From: Cycas panzhihuaensis
Taxonomy: Eukaryota > Cycadophyta
DNA length: 64,000 nt
Direction: 5' to 3'
Assembly (NCBI GenBank): GCA_023213395.1
Contig: CM041465.1
Location: 249,681,741-249,745,740, forward strand
Position 1 is the stretch's first letter. Every line of letters starts with the position of its first letter. Shown one piece after another: positions 1 through 16,849 of this stretch. A program made the position numbers and the translations under genes. The notes beneath the pieces are model-generated. The model saw only the letters and a list, made by a program, of their open reading frames with translations. It had not been told where the DNA came from and made no database searches.

Positions 1-3000
1 AATGCCTAAATGAGCTTCCCTATATCACAAAAGTCAAACTCCATTTCTATTGAAATCCACCTCTCTTTATTTACTTTTATATGAATAAATATTTTCTTTG
101 ATGTAAAAATGAGATAAATTAAGAGGGTTGTACAAATGAGATTTGAAACATATTGGGTTTTGAGGTTTGAATCTATAACCCTTTCCTTCAAAATTAAATT
201 GAGCTCCTTATCTAGCCAATAAGTCATTATTATTAACATAATCCTGCTTCCCTTCTGTGCGCTCCCCCCCCCCCTACCTACCTTTATATGCCATTACTTT
301 CTTTCACTATGTAAATCAATGCAAGGGATGAAGGATAAAAGAAGGAATGAATTTAATAAGGATCCTTGACCTTCATTTCTTAATATCTTTTAACCTTCTC
401 ACTAACTAGTAAACCCCATTTCCTTTGGTTTTTATACATAAGAGACTTTTGTTGTGCAAAATTGGGTAAACATAAATTTTCAAAATGGTGTTGCACTCAA
501 CAATATTTAACCCCGTGAGCTTTAATTTTTAAGTCCTATAAAACTCTCCCTAATCAATTTTATCTTGCATATAATGTTGAAGTGGGGGACAACATCTGTT
601 TATGACTCATGTGCCCATTTATCTTTAAATCAAAATTACAAGTGTGAAATGCTATGTAATGGAACTAAGCCAAATGCAAACTAAATAAAAAACACAATAA
701 AACAAATGAAAAAATAAGGAAAAAAAAAAAAAAAACAAAAAATGAGATTGCATGAATATGTGTAGGTTCATGAAAGGGGCAAATCAAGTCTTGTGCTATG
801 GGGGAGGTTGTTAAAGGAGACACAAATTTAATTTATAGGATTAGCCTGATTCTCAGATTTTCAATACAATTATAACCTTTTGTAATAGTTGAGGGTTGAT
901 TAAATGGTATTCCACTTCATTGAGATGGTTGAGGCAGGTATTCAATCCACTATAGTAATAAATGGTATGCTCATGAGCCTTTAACAAAAGACTTTTAATC
1001 TCAATGAATCTAAAATTATTTTTGAACACATGAAGAGCAAAATTTGAGCTATTATGGATCTTACTCTACTAAGGCCACCATTGATATGCATTTACTTTTA
1101 TAAGAGAACATAGGTATTGTAATTAATATAAACTTACAGAACATGGTGAATATGAATGGGGAAGGTCAAGAGACTAGCACTTGAGAAGTATGTTGAAGTA
1201 TATAAGAAAGGGTTAGAGTTGTAGTAGGATAAGGACATCATCCCAAGTTGGCATAACGTTAAAAATATATAGTAAGGAAAGGAAGACATCTCTTAAATTA
1301 TACAAGGAAGGACATGAGTTTTGTCATTTCCTTAGGTAGTTAAGATCCATTTCAATTGAGTTAAGGTAAGATATTTTGGATGATAAGATGTGGATAAATT
1401 TAACAATCACAGGGTAAATACAAGGAAATTAAAAAAGAGATAGAAATAATTATATAGAAACACTATTAGGTTTAGAAGCATTTAATGGGAACTATGTAAG
1501 ATGAATGTAGAAAGGACATTAATAAACTAAAAAGTCATAGGAAAATTGTAATGAAAATAGAGGAAGGTATGACGTAGGAGGATGCTAAGTATGCAATTAG
1601 GAGGAATAGTGCTAGAGCATATGATAGAGAATACCACATTGAAGATATGAACATAAATGAGAAAATCAATACCATGCTTAAAGAATTGAGGGCAAATGAT
1701 AGAGACAATTAGGATTTTACAAAGAAGAAATGGCATATGAAAGAAAGTAAGGAAGACTACAATGAAGAAGGGGGATCAACTACAAAGGATCTGCATAGAA
1801 AGGAAAGGAAGAAAAATGGGGGTAAATGAAACTACATAAAATAGACTAGAAAGTAGCTAATGATGACAAGGAATATTTAATATACACTTCTAAAATGAGA
1901 GGGATAGAATACAACTAGAATGAAATGTACATAATCGTTTTATACAAGGATAAAGATGGCCGTAAAAGAAAAAAAAGGAAGGAAGTGGGCACTAAACCAT
2001 TGCACTAATTCAATGCTCATTAATGCCATTATTATTTGAGATAGGTGGGAAGAAATTGAACTCACATTAGTTATGCTCTTGTTATTGATACAATATCCCA
2101 TATGGCATCCTCACATGCTTAACTCCTTATACCTTCATGTATTTGCCTCTATACATTCTCTCATATGAAATGAATAAAACATAAGATAAATGTTAAGTGC
2201 ACTATAAATAGTAGAAACATCCTAAAGAAGTCATCCTTAATTCATTAAAATTGATGTAAAATATACATATAGAAAATAACTACAGTATTTGATCATTGGC
2301 CAACTAACTCCCTAGCCTTAACCCTTAGTCACATATGAAACTTATAAGTACATTAATGACTGCCAAATAAGCACTAAATACTATGACAACTACATCATTA
2401 GGGCTAGGACACATGTAAGTGTGAATATAATCATCAAAAAAATAAAATGATCATGATTACATCATTTGTATATGGTGAGGTTAATATTATGCATGGAAAA
2501 CAAATAAAAATTGCTTTAAGAAATGAATTTAAAGACCATCCTATCAATTCTATTAGTAAAAATAAATAATTCTATTAGTTGAAGATGAGTGAATATTTAA
2601 TATCAATTTGAGAATAATGGAGCTTATTATTTGGCTCTTGGTAGGTACGAATTTCCCATGCTCAAGGAATAAAACATTGTAATTAAAGATGTAAATTCTA
2701 AGCTTGACAACCAATTGAAGACTTATCCATCTTAAGAAATCTTTTAGTTGTATGTATATTTGAGGATGAAGAGGCCACACTAGACTTTATATTTAATTAG
2801 AACATACCATTAAAGGATTATCACCATAAGCATGTTTACTAGGTTGAACCATCCCTTAGTAGTATTATCACTTAAATCAAAATTATAAAAGCCAACATTG
2901 AGTTAGAAGTCTTAGAGATGGAAATTAGTTATATTCCCTAAAGTTTAATTGATTTTGAGGTTTCAAGAACCCTATACTTCTGGACTCTTTTTACTTTAAG

Positions 3001-3375
3001 GAAGGAAATATAATGTTGGCTAATGAAACCATTTTAGAGGATATCTCAGTCACTAATAAATTTGAAATTATTAAACTTAAACTTTAATGCTCCTTGCAAA
3101 AGCAAAATGAATACATAAGACTTTTTTATAATTTCTAAGATTTATTGACTTAGAACTACACCAAAATTCTTAGAACAAACTAAAAACTTAGGGTTTAAAA
3201 CATTATTACCAAGATCAACTTTAAGTTTATTAGATGAAAATAACATTTAAAACATGATGATCTAATACGAATAAAGACAAAACTTAAAATCTTCTTATTA
3301 GAAAGTTTATCTTTGAATGCATTATCTAGAGCAGGCTATTAATATCATTTGTATGATAAATATGAATGAGTGAGC
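1..3375. other. AT-rich stretch without a recognised gene
   Basis: Every frame is broken by frequent stops and no protein domain or RNA gene was recognised on either strand. Local marks are an 11-base C run near 264-274, a 16-base A run at 720-735 and a purine-rich tract around 1,140-1,900 that could be the ruin of a retroelement, but no motif supports a call. It is probably old transposon-derived DNA. Confidence 0.5.
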
Positions 3376-4076
<701 letters not shown>

Positions 4077-7000
4077 TTATTTGAACATTTGAGATAAGCT
4101 AATAGACAGAGAAGAGCTCTATCCTTCTCCCATGGTTTTTCCCATCTAGGCTTTTCTATATGTAAATTTAGTATCTATGATAATATCTTTCTTGTGTAGT
4201 TATTATGCCATGTTAATATGCATATATTTCATTTATTATGCTTAATGTTTATCATAAACACCTCATGAATGATTCATATTACATTTATTATTCACTATAG
4301 GTTATATACTAATGGATGTTTCATATTTTTCCTTCTTCATTATATAAGTTATTATCTTATGTAGTAAATTTTAACATTATATCATAGTTTCAATATAAGT
4401 CATTTTATAAATTTCAACATGGTATTAAAGTCAAGGTTAAGAGATCATGAAACATAGATGAAGTTTTTGGTAAGATGTTATATCAGACTCATGTAGCAAA
4501 AGTAGAACACAACTTGATAAAGGAGGATATTGAAGACCACATACACATGATAATGATCTTCACCATCCCAGGATGATCTATATATGCATTTTGTGAGCTA
4601 ATATTGATCCACTATGAGCCAATATTAGGAGCTAGTATGACATAGATTTGATGAGTTAGAAACCATGTTATACTAATGTGATATAACCATATATAAGGGC
4701 ATGTTAAAAGTATTAAAGCTTAAAAATAATGGTGAGATTTGATTGATGCATTTTGTGGATACTATTTGATGTATGTAGTGTGCATATTCATGAAGCATGT
4801 AGGTTTGAATGAGTCCATGAAGATGTAAAGAAGTTATACTGTATATAGTTCATTGATATAAGATGGTACACCCTTTGGACATAAGTGAAAGTTACTACTA
4901 GAGATACGTATAGGTATAAATATTATATTTTTTGGTTCAATCTTGTGGAGGTAATTACAAGATTTTAGTGGAGATTATTTGCCATGTTGTGCCAACTTCC
5001 TTAAGTTTGAGAGTTGCAAGACACCATTACATCATTAATTCATTAATATAATTGATAGGTATGAGTGATACATTTATTTTAAAGTTGTTATTTTATGAAG
5101 CTTGGCATCGGATTGGAATTTTGGCATAAAGTTGATAGGTATATATGAGCATGAAATGAAAGGCATAAAGAGACAAAGATTTCATAAGTATTCGATTAAT
5201 TATTGTTTCTTTAAATGCATGAAGTTATAATTTATAAGAATGTTTTAAGGGCTTGTTATTATTTAGTCATTATACGATTATCATGGTGGAATTTTGATCA
5301 CATAACAACATATGGCAGCGTGTAGGGGCTCTATTTATTAATAACAATGGGTATGAAAAGTAAATATTATTAATAATGAGACAGGGTACTTGCTTAAAGC
5401 ATATCAATCTAGCTGAAGTTGAGAGCGTAATGTCATAAATCACATGAAGGCCCATAATTTCCTTTTGATCATTATAAAAAATATTATTATTTATATATAT
5501 GTGTCTAGGTAGCTCCATATCAAATCTTAAGAGGTAATAGATTGTAAGCATTTTGGCAAGTCTTGCTATTATTTCACTCGCAGAATAGAAGTTCACCATA
5601 ATCTTGTCCTGATCAAATAGTCCCACATATCAATGTTAGAAGATCACAAAGAGCTATCCATGATGATTAGAATGTCATTCCTTTGATTTCCAATGAAGAA
5701 TATAGAAAGGAAGTGAAGAAATTCGTTGTTTTGGTTTATATTAACACACTGAGTAAAGAAATTATACACTATTGAAGATATGTGATATCTGTGTAGCTTA
5801 GTTGATCATCTATCATCTATACTAAAGGAATTATTATTGTGGCATAAATATTGATGAAGAATAAACTTGATAGGCTTCAAGATCAAAAGAGGAAGATGAA
5901 ATTTCACTCAAATTTTTAATTTGTAGTCACTCATGCCTGAAACCCTAATCATAACAATTTGATTTTTTTGCTATGTAAGATTTTCTTTTTAAATAAAGTT
6001 TGTTTTGAATTTAATCTAATTGAATATTCTATTTAAATTCATATAAGCACCTAGAGTGATATAGGACAGTCATATGGAGAGATGTTATAACCAAGTATAA
6101 AAAATATAAAGGTATTTTTAGGGCTTTTTATTTTTTTTCATAACATATTGTTGATGTTTCAAGTAGAACATTTTAATGTGAAGTTAGAATTGAGTATCAT
6201 TAGTTACGTTAACAAGAGAACATGGAAATAGACATAACAAGTTATTGCAAGATAGGTTTTGAAGATTATGTGATGGATATTTTAATTAATAATGTTTGAT
6301 AAATAATTCTTAATATGCTAAAGGAAGCATTTTTTTATACATTTAAGACATGATTGGGTATATTTTGACGATTTTGAACGCTTCTAAGTATATGTTGATG
6401 TAAGCAAGTATGTGATGATAAGTTTGGACACATGTTTGGTTAGAAAAAAAAACTCATTTATGACATATTTAAAGATAAAAAAATTATTATGAAGTGTATA
6501 AGAACATGTTTGATGTTGGATATGAGGCATATTAAATGTATTATACATGCTAGACATGATATTATTCCTCTTAAAGAATAAAACATTTAACATAGTGAAC
6601 TAGCCAATACAAATCAAATGCATTTGATAAAAATTGATGAAATCACTTGATTTGATTACATGATTTATTTGATGAAAGATACATAATCGCTTAATTTTTT
6701 AAATGAACGGTGGACCAAAGATGGATATATTTGACACCACTTGATGATTACTTGAAAGTTATTTGAGAGTTGTTGGTTGAGATTTGATATTGAATGATAA
6801 GTTTTCAACTTAATATGAGACATGAATAAGTCTCATAAGTTTATTTGATTGATTAATTGTTAATAATGGTTACGAGTTATTTATAAAACTAGGTTCAATT
6901 TTTGAAGAGTTTAGTTAATATATGTTTTTAGTTAGAAATTCAATAACCACATATGACAAGAGATACACAATACTTTACATGTTATTTTATTGTAATAAAT

Positions 7001-7255
7001 TAAGAGGAATTCGTTGTCAAAGAAAATTACAAGGACTACTTTATGTAGAATCATTGATAGAGGTATCACAAGAGTTTTTAATATCTCATAGGATAAGAAA
7101 TAAAAAAAGATTCATAAGCTACTCTTGTTACAATATATTTGTCTAACCATAGTATGATATTTTTTATTATGAAACTAATGAATTATATATGAGAAATATT
7201 TCCTAGTTAACTACTAATTGCAATAAATGGTTATATATGCATTTTAGTATATGGT
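4077..7255 (+). mobile_element. E-family LTR element, truncated copy A
   Basis: This block matches, in inverted orientation, 62,560-60,111 and then 36,102-35,280, that is, both halves of the split E element. It begins inside the 5' LTR (4,077-4,419), passes a tRNA-type primer site, and continues through about 2.8 kb of internal sequence. The 5' half of the LTR, the last ~330 bp of the internal region and the 3' LTR are missing, each replaced by a microsatellite. No gag or pol motif was found, so the family is non-autonomous (LARD-like). Unlike the right-hand copy it carries no copia insertion: the target site is intact near 6,500-6,520. LTR character rests on the primer site and on the paired LTRs of the other copy. 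Confidence 0.8.
4420..4436 (+). other. Primer binding site of E copy A
   Basis: TGGTATTAAAGTCAAGG directly follows an LTR end in CA. It resembles the initiator-Met-tRNA site TGGTATCAGAGCC used by most plant copia elements, with several changes. The matching site of the second E element lies at about 62,229-62,245 on the minus strand. Confidence 0.65.
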
Positions 7256-9644
<2,389 letters not shown>

Positions 9645-11320
9645 AAGAATACTTTCTACTAATTGAAAATACTATATACAATCAACTAAAAAAAAAGGGA
9701 GAGGTTGTCATCCCCTACACCCCTATGGTTGATACATATAAAAGCCAAAACACCCACACAATGAAGTTATATAACTTGTATGAGTTTCCTAAGTCATCAC
9801 TATATTTAGTCATTTGTTAGGGAAGCAATGAATCCCCAATTATCCTCCCCCTTATTAAGATGGTCTTGTCTCATTGTCTAGCCTTTGTAGATAGGCTCCA
9901 TGTTGATCAGGACTAGAATTTATGTGGTGTGTTATTTAAAAGCCTTTTATTTGAGCATAAGGTGGCCATGAGTCTTGGTAACTGAATGATGCATTGGAGA
10001 GTGGCACTAAGGGTGAGAGTGGCCACGACATTGGGACTTGCTATGTTGGTTAACTTGTGAGTATTGCTTAGGTGAGTTATAAGAAATTATGTAAGGTGCT
10101 AAGCCCTAGTGGTTTATCAACTCTAGAAAATGGGAGAGCTCTACCTGAACCTTTTAAGCCTAGATGTTGATATGAAGAGCATGACCAGAGAGAATAATTG
10201 AAACATTTCAAATGGTACATAATCTAGAGGAAACTTATTAAAGAAAAGTACATCATTCATAAGCTTCCAAACAACTGCTAAGGGGTCTAATCTTAAGGAA
10301 TACATTGTTTGTAAACTTTTTACATAATAATTTTATGGCTTAGTTTGGTAGATATATGCCTCTTAGGTCTTGAACCAATTGGCCTTTGCTAAACAAACAC
10401 CTAAGTCTATCCATGACCAAGGTATAAAGAAAGGGAGATATAGGGTATGGCTATTAAATTGATTAAGATAAAGTGATAATATCACAAGCACAACCATTCA
10501 GTAGTGACAATCTTAGATTTAGCATTAGCAAGAAGAGAAATGACTTTTCTAATAAAATATCTACTAAAAACCAAAGCCATAAATATTCTAAAAGTGATAT
10601 CCCATTCAATCTTGTTAAAATCATTTTTGAAATTAATTTATGAAAAGCAAAGTTAAAGATAAATCCTTAGGCCAACCCAGCTCCTCTTATGAAGAAAGGT
10701 TAATATCAAGGATATGCCATCCTCTAATGAAGCCAATTTTTTCAAGATAATTTATTATCATCAAAGAGAATTAAATCCTATAGGCTAACACTTTAGTTAA
10801 AGTTTTGTGTACAACATGTAGAAGCATAGTATACTTCTAACTTTGTACTAATTGACAATCCCCCTCATTTTTAAGAATCTACTTTATTATCTTGACATTT
10901 ATTTTATGAACAAAATATTTTATAGTTACACATTCTTGACATGTTCTAAAGTGATCATAGCCTATAGAATCCTAGCATTTTTTAACAAAACTTAATAGAA
11001 GTCCATCCTCCCTTGAGAAAACACCATCCAATTCATTCAAATAAATAGGTCAATTAGAATGATTCATCTCTCATTAACTATGACCATATTACACTTAAGG
11101 AAGAGGACTAATGTATCAATTCTCTTAATTACTACATCCATGGACACGAATAACTATGCAAATTATTTCTTTTAAACTTGTTGAATTTCTTGTAATTCTT
11201 CATAAATTTTACTCTCACTATTATGTGCAAAGTAGATTTTAGAAATTTGTATTTCTTTATTTCCTTGTCGTTCTAGCCTTATACATTAGTGACCAATTTA
11301 AGGATTAGTAAAATAAGTTA
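9645..11320 (-). mobile_element. L1-type LINE, 3' part, minus strand
   Basis: The first ~700 bp are the reverse complement of the 3' end of the plus-strand LINE at 33,440-34,085, including a pyrimidine-rich tract near 9,690 (read as A-run on this strand) and ~45 bp beyond it. The match continues through the last coding segment, where a frame corresponds to the end of the plus-strand LINE protein. Upstream, at 10,450-11,080, lies a decayed reverse transcriptase. Compared with the plus-strand LINE there is an internal deletion between RT and the 3' end. The fragment stops at the gagaa target duplication of element T (11,321-11,325); no continuation was recognised beyond T. Confidence 0.75.
10450..11080 (-). 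pseudogene. LINE reverse transcriptase remnant
   Basis: On the minus strand the frames keep LINE RT landmarks in the right order: a 'GxDG'-like loop decayed to SQGRMDFY near 11,020, KIGFIRG (the QxGF-xGR motif) near 10,740, and NKIEWD (the AFDRVEWDFI motif) near 10,610. All frames are interrupted by stops and shifts. The piece from 10,755 onward is repeated in the second tandem unit (15,156 onward). It is not functional. Confidence 0.65.
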
Positions 11321-11325
11321 GAGAA

Positions 11326-11592
11326 TATTGGGTATAATGTTTAGACTAATGTTTAATTCATTAGTCATTATGTAGATCCTCCCTTCATGCTCTTGTCACC
11401 CTTAAGATTTTTTTGATTATTATATTGTACTCATCTTAACATGTGTGCAAGTGGCATCTTGGTTAAGTATCTCATATATGTATATATATTTTGTATTATA
11501 ATACAACAAGTAGAGTTCATTTTCTTATTCCATCTTTGTGTTTCATACTTCTTCTTTCAAGATATAGTATCACTCAAGTACCACATTCAACA
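11326..11592 (+). repeat. 5' LTR of element T, copy 1
   Basis: It starts TATTGGGTATAATG and ends CAACA, and aligns with 12,764-13,089 apart from a ~60-bp segment found only there. It contains a short (TA)n stretch. Confidence 0.75.
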
Positions 11593-11594
11593 TT

Positions 11595-11610
11595 TGGTAT
11601 CAGATCTAGA
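11595..11610 (+). other. Primer binding site of element T
   Basis: TGGTATCAGATCTAGA follows the 5' LTR after two bases. Its first ten bases equal the common initiator-Met-tRNA primer site of plant LTR elements. Confidence 0.7.
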
Positions 11611-12763
11611 ATCAGTTTTGATCCCTTAAGGGACTGCCCATTTGATCATGAAGTTCATTTTTTGAGTAAGAAGTTTCATAGTTAGGTTCTTTATTAAAAT
11701 CATATCATTATGTCATATTTTCTTAATCGATTCTATTTTGTGAAGAAGAGGATTCATGTGCTAACCATAAAATTTTTTGAAGTGTTGAATATTGAAGAGT
11801 GAAATACAAAGTTGCAAATTTGGAGCTACAAATCCAACCTACAAAAAGGATTATTTTGGAGGCCCACTAAAGTGAAAGTGAACACATGAAATTGGCCATC
11901 CCAATTACTCAAATATGGGCAAATTTTTAAAATTAAAAAATTAAAAAATATGTGTTATATTTTCAACACATCTTTAAACTTGCTATTAAAGTCTTTGCTA
12001 TTAAAAAGTGGACTACTTTTTCTATTTAAAAGGTTGCAGTCATGTCAATATATCTCCTTTTATCTAATATATTTGGCTATTTTTTTGTCCCACAATTATG
12101 ATCATTTATTTACATTATATCTACTATACTATCTCTCCATTTAGGTTTTCATATAACTTGTTTGTGCTTAGGGGTGGAGTTTTGAGTAGTGAGTCTTTCT
12201 CCCCATTAAGTGAAGCAAGCTCTCCAAGTCTAAATAAAAAATGATCAACCTTATTCAAGCTCTTGAAAGACCCCTTATGTATTAAGGATTTGATTTATAA
12301 GTCCATAGAGGCATGTTGAAGTACATAGAGGTTATTGTAAGCCCATAGTGGCAAGATTATAGCCTATTGAGGCATGATTTGGAGTCCATAGTGCCCACTA
12401 TTATATTTCTAGCCATTAGATGCTAAAGAAGCTACTTGTATTGTCCCATACAAGTAAGAGGTGGGACCCCCTCTTCTAGTTACTCTTGCATATTTTCTAT
12501 CACACTCAATAGGCCATATAGGACAACGTGTTCCTAGACCAATGCTAATGAAGGAGCTAATTAAACCATGTAACCAAAGTAATTACCTATAGAACTAACG
12601 GTCATAATGGTTGGTCACCCATGTGATCTGGTAGATGGAGTCATATTCATATAGATATCAGTAATTTGATAAAGATTTTATATAGCTTAACTACAACAAC
12701 AAGAAAATAAAATAATAAAGATAGCAGATATGAGAACTATGAATTAAATATTAAAAAAAAAAA

Positions 12764-13089
12764 TATTAGGGATAATGTTTAGAATAATATTTAATTTATT
12801 AGTCATTACTTAGATCCTTCATTCATGCTCTTGTAACCCTCAAGATTCCTTTGGTTATTATATTATACTCATCTTAACATGTGTGCAAGTGGCATCTTAG
12901 TTTGTATGCCAAGCTACCAAGAATACATCGTTGTTGATCTTGAGAGGTATCACACATACGTGAGTATCTTATATATGTATGCATATTTTGTATTGTTATT
13001 CAACAAGTAGAATTCATTCTCTTAGTTTATATTTGTATCTCACACTTCTTCTCTGGAGATGTTATATCACTCTAATACGACATCTAATA
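12764..13089 (+). repeat. 3' LTR of element T, copy 1
   Basis: It starts TATTAGGGATAATG after an A-rich run and ends CTAATA before the target duplication gagaa. It is homologous to 11,326-11,592. Confidence 0.75.
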
Positions 13090-13094
13090 GAGAA

Positions 13095-14604
13095 GACACC
13101 AAGTCTAAATAATCAATTATTCCCACTGTAAAGAAATTTATTAAATGTATACCAAGAAAAGTATCATTATAAGTAATGAATTACAAAGCTTTTCAGAATC
13201 CATGGCTAACATGTATTGGCCATGGTGGTGATTAATCCCGTGTAAGGCATATTACATTATTAGATATATGTGTGTGTATATGTGTGCATATATTTATAAA
13301 TGAATAATGTGATGTTCTTATATTAAGCCGCACCTTCCTCTTCTAATAGATGCTCCTTTCGCTCCATTAATCCCACCCCATAGGATTTAGCCTATTACTA
13401 ATCTATTACTAAAGTAATATATAGAATCATATAATTAAGTGGTAATTTGGATTGGATTCATGGTGTATAGAGAATGGACCAACATCCTTAACACCATATG
13501 ACATATGATGAAGAGAAGGCTCTGCTATAAGAAAAGGAATTCAAATGAAAATGTTTTAAGAGTAAGCAAATTCCTAAAAATAGGAATGGGTAAATGATGG
13601 TCATAAGATGACATGCAGTATGAGACAATGGGTTTTGAACATGTCATGTCTATTGTTAGTTATTGATAATGATGATGATGATGGCCAACCCAAATAATAA
13701 AGATTCTATGCTCATTCTACTTTCATCTGTTTCCTCTTATTTCTTTGCTTTGAAATGCTCCAGATAGGTTGATGTCAAAATACTATATATTTAATAACTT
13801 AAAGGCATATCAATTTATATTTTACTTATACAAATGAGCCATTGGATTGGCAAATCCTTTTTGCCCCTTGAACAACCATGCATTTGAAAGGAAGTACCAA
13901 TATGTTGGTTAGTTGAATAAGGTAGAATTACTCTCCAAGGTGAAGATATAAATTTAAATATAGAAGGAAAAGGTAAGGAGGGGTTTTTTCTTTTATTCCT
14001 TCTTCCTCCCTTTCTCTAAGATGGTGTAGGTGTGAGAGTTCATTTCATACACCATAAGAATGTATTTTACATTCACACAAAGTTTGTTAACAACAACTAA
14101 AGGGTGTTTAGAAGCCCCAAGAACATTTTAGTAGCTAGTAAGGGGTGTGGTTGAATCCAACTATTTCCAACATGAAGTGAGTCTATACTTTGAGACAAGA
14201 GCATTGAAGTATATCTATTGCCCAACTCAAATTCAATAATAAAATCTATTGTTTCAGTTTATTTTCTTGTTATGGATATTTCTTTCCTAATCTTTCTCAT
14301 ATCAATAGAAAATAAGAGAGTCTATGTGTTTTCCCTAATAAATAAATGCATAATGATTCTTTTTTCTTTTTGGAGGAAAACCATTAGTTTATTTTTTGAA
14401 TAAAACTCATGTTATTCTAATTTACATATGGTAAAGTTTTTTGTATATATACTAAATTTTAAAACTAGGTCAATTTGGTTTATAACCATGTAAAGCCTAT
14501 TAGAACCTTTGTTCATGACTTGGACATGAAATAAATATTCATAAGAGAGAGTGATTATTTACACATTCACATACATACCATTTACACACACACACACACA
14601 TATA
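13095..14604. other. Unannotated stretch in unit 1
   Basis: About 1.5 kb between element T and the copia LTR. Frames are short and unconvincing, and no transposon motif was seen. It holds a GATGAT run near 13,665 and a (CA)n tract ending in TATA just before 14,604. It may be the old target DNA. Its copy is 19,430-20,941. Confidence 0.5.
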
Positions 14605-14997
14605 TGAAAAATTCAAATAGGATCTAATAGAAACTCATGTGCATGCAGTAAATCAAATGACAAAGCAAACTAAATAGTAGATCAAAACAAATTCATTACA
14701 CAGAACTAAGACATGCAAATTGATTACATCATCAATCTATATTTCGACAGAGCCTCGCCGTATCAAATAATCCAATGTATAAATGAAAGCATTTGGGTAT
14801 AATTTATAGACCACGATACACCTTGAAGATAAATTTCATTGGGCAACATAATAGGCCAATATTATTGGCTTGTTATTCAATAAGTCGATAGACCTGACAA
14901 TATTATATATTGCGTTTCAATTTATAATGTGGTACACTAATGGTACAAAGATACATAAAAATATATTTATAAATGAGATGTCATTAATGTTTTAATA
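14605..14997 (-). repeat. Copia F 3' LTR, duplicated copy in unit 1
   Basis: A 393-bp copy of 20,942-21,334, also preceded by the (CA)n-TATA tract. It is present because the tandem duplication included this end of copia F, not through an independent insertion. Confidence 0.9.
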
Positions 14998-15154
14998 CCT
15001 TCCCTTAATGATAGCTCTGTTTGTCTTGATGCCGAGGTCGTGCCAAAGTCTTTCAAAGTTTGGTCTCTCAAGTGCTTTGGTGAATATATCTGCCACTTGG
15101 TCCTCAATCGGTTGATACACAATGTCAACTTTTCTATTTTACATATGCTTATGG
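14998..15154 (-). pseudogene. Copia F RNase H end, truncated by the duplication
   Basis: On the minus strand this encodes the last part of the copia RNase H region (pattern EDQVADIFTKAL then a hydrophobic tail) and the polypurine tract next to the LTR. It stops abruptly at 15,154, where unit 2 begins inside an unrelated LINE sequence. It is a non-functional fragment that marks the duplication breakpoint. Confidence 0.85.
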
Positions 15155-16849
15155 CTTATCATCAAAGAGAATTAAATCCTATAGGCTAACACTTTAGTTA
15201 AAGTTTTGTGTACAACATGTAGAAGCATAGTATACTTCTAACTTTGTACTAATTGACAATTCCCCTCATTTTTAAGAATCTACTTTATTATCTTGACATT
15301 TATTTTATGAACAAAATATTTTATAGTTAAACATTCTTGACATGTTCTAAAGTGATCATAGCCTATAGAATCCTAGCATTTTTTAACAAAACTTGATAGA
15401 AGTCCATCCTCCCTTGAGAAAACACCATCCAATTCATTCAAATAAATAGGTCAATTAGAATGATTCATCTCTCATTAACTATGACCATATTACACTTAAG
15501 GAAGAGGACTAATGCATCAATTCTCTTAATTACTACATCCATGGACACGAATAACTATGCAAATTATTTCTTTTAAACTTGTTGAATTTCTTGTAATTCT
15601 TCATAAAGTTTACTCTCACTATTATGTGCAAAGTAGATTTTAGAAATTTGTATTTCTTTATTTCCTTGTCTTTCTAACCTTATACATTAGTGACTAATTT
15701 AAGGATTAGTAAAATAAGTTAGAGAATATTGGGTATAATGTTTAGACTAATGTTTAATTCATTAGTCATTATGTAGATCCTCCCTTCATGCTCTTGTCAC
15801 CCTTAAGATTTTTTTGATTATTATATTGTACTCATCTTAACATGTGTGCAAGTGGCATCTTGGTTAAGTATCTCATATATGTATATATATTTTGTATTAT
15901 AATACAACAAGTAGAGTTCATTTTCTTATTCCATCTTTGTGTTTCATACTTCTTCTTTCAAGATATAGTATCACTCAAGTACCACATTCAACATTTGGTA
16001 TCAGATCTAGAATCAGTTTTGATCCCTTAAGGGACTGCCCATTTGATCATGGAGTTCATTTTTTGAGTAAGAAGTTTCATAGTTAGGTTCTTTATTAAAA
16101 TCATATCATTATGTCATATTTTCTTAATCGATTCTATTTTGTGAAGAAGAGGATTCATGTGCTAACCATAAATTTTTTTGAAGTGTTGAATATTGAAGAG
16201 TGAAATACAAAGTTGCAAATTTGGAGCTACAAATCCAACCTACAAAAAGGATTATTTTGGAGGCCCACTAAAGTGAAAGTGAACACATGAAATTGGCCAT
16301 CCCAATTACTCAAATATGGGCAAATCTTTAAAATAAAAAAATTAAAAAATGCGTTATATTTTCAACACATCTTTAAACTTGCTATTAAAGTCTTTGCTAT
16401 TAAAAAGTGGACTACTTTTTCTCTTTAAAAGGTTGCAGTCATGTCAATATATCTCCTTTTATCCAATATATTTGGCTATTTTTTTGTCCCACAATTATGA
16501 CCATTTATTTACATTATATCTACTATACTATCTCTCCATTTAGGTTTTCATATAACTTGTTTGTGCTTAGGGGTGGAGTTTTGAGTAGTGAGTCTTTCTC
16601 CCCCTTAAGAGAAGCAAGCTCTCCAAGTCTAAATAAAAAATGATTAACCTTATTCAAGGTCTTGGAAGATAATCGTCTCTACACATGTAATTAATAAATT
16701 CACAAGCTCCAAGCTTTGTTCCATTTGTGTATTTTCTCTACTCATTATGCCTTCACCTAAATTTAGTTCTCCCATAGAACAAACTCCTCTTGTATTATTT
16801 AACAATACTTCAACTTGCGTGGGGACTGCCTTAGGTAAGAACATGCCTA

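Larger units (their letters stand above)
11326..13089 (+). mobile_element. Short non-autonomous LTR element T, copy 1
   Basis: Two related terminal repeats (11,326-11,592 and 12,764-13,089) flank 1.17 kb of sequence without gag or pol. The 5-bp duplication gagaa stands at both sides (11,321-11,325 and 13,090-13,094). A primer site beginning TGGTATCAGATC follows the first LTR after two bases, and an A-rich run that could serve as polypurine tract precedes the second. The second LTR has about 60 bp more than the first (around 12,900-12,960). The internal part 12,280-12,400 holds imperfect short repeats with the theme CCCATAGAGGCA. Size and layout are those of a TRIM/small LARD. No coding capacity is seen. 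Confidence 0.8.
10755..15154. repeat. Tandem segmental duplication, unit 1 (4,400 bp)
   Basis: This segment is repeated immediately downstream as 15,156-21,491 with only scattered base changes. It starts inside a LINE RT remnant, includes all of element T, an unannotated stretch, a complete 3' LTR of copia F and 157 bp of that copia's RNase H end. The join is at 15,154/15,156, with a single extra C between units. Unit 1 lacks the 1,936-bp segment present in unit 2; without it both units are 4,400 bp long. Confidence 0.93.

Noticed and set aside
1140-1900. Purine-rich tract that could be a decayed gypsy gag
   Set aside because: No zinc knuckle, protease or RT motif was found; a vague compositional likeness is not enough.
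5270-5626. Minus-strand frame of 118 codons within E copy A
   Set aside because: The homologous region of the second E element (around 61,320) does not keep the frame, and no motif was recognised.
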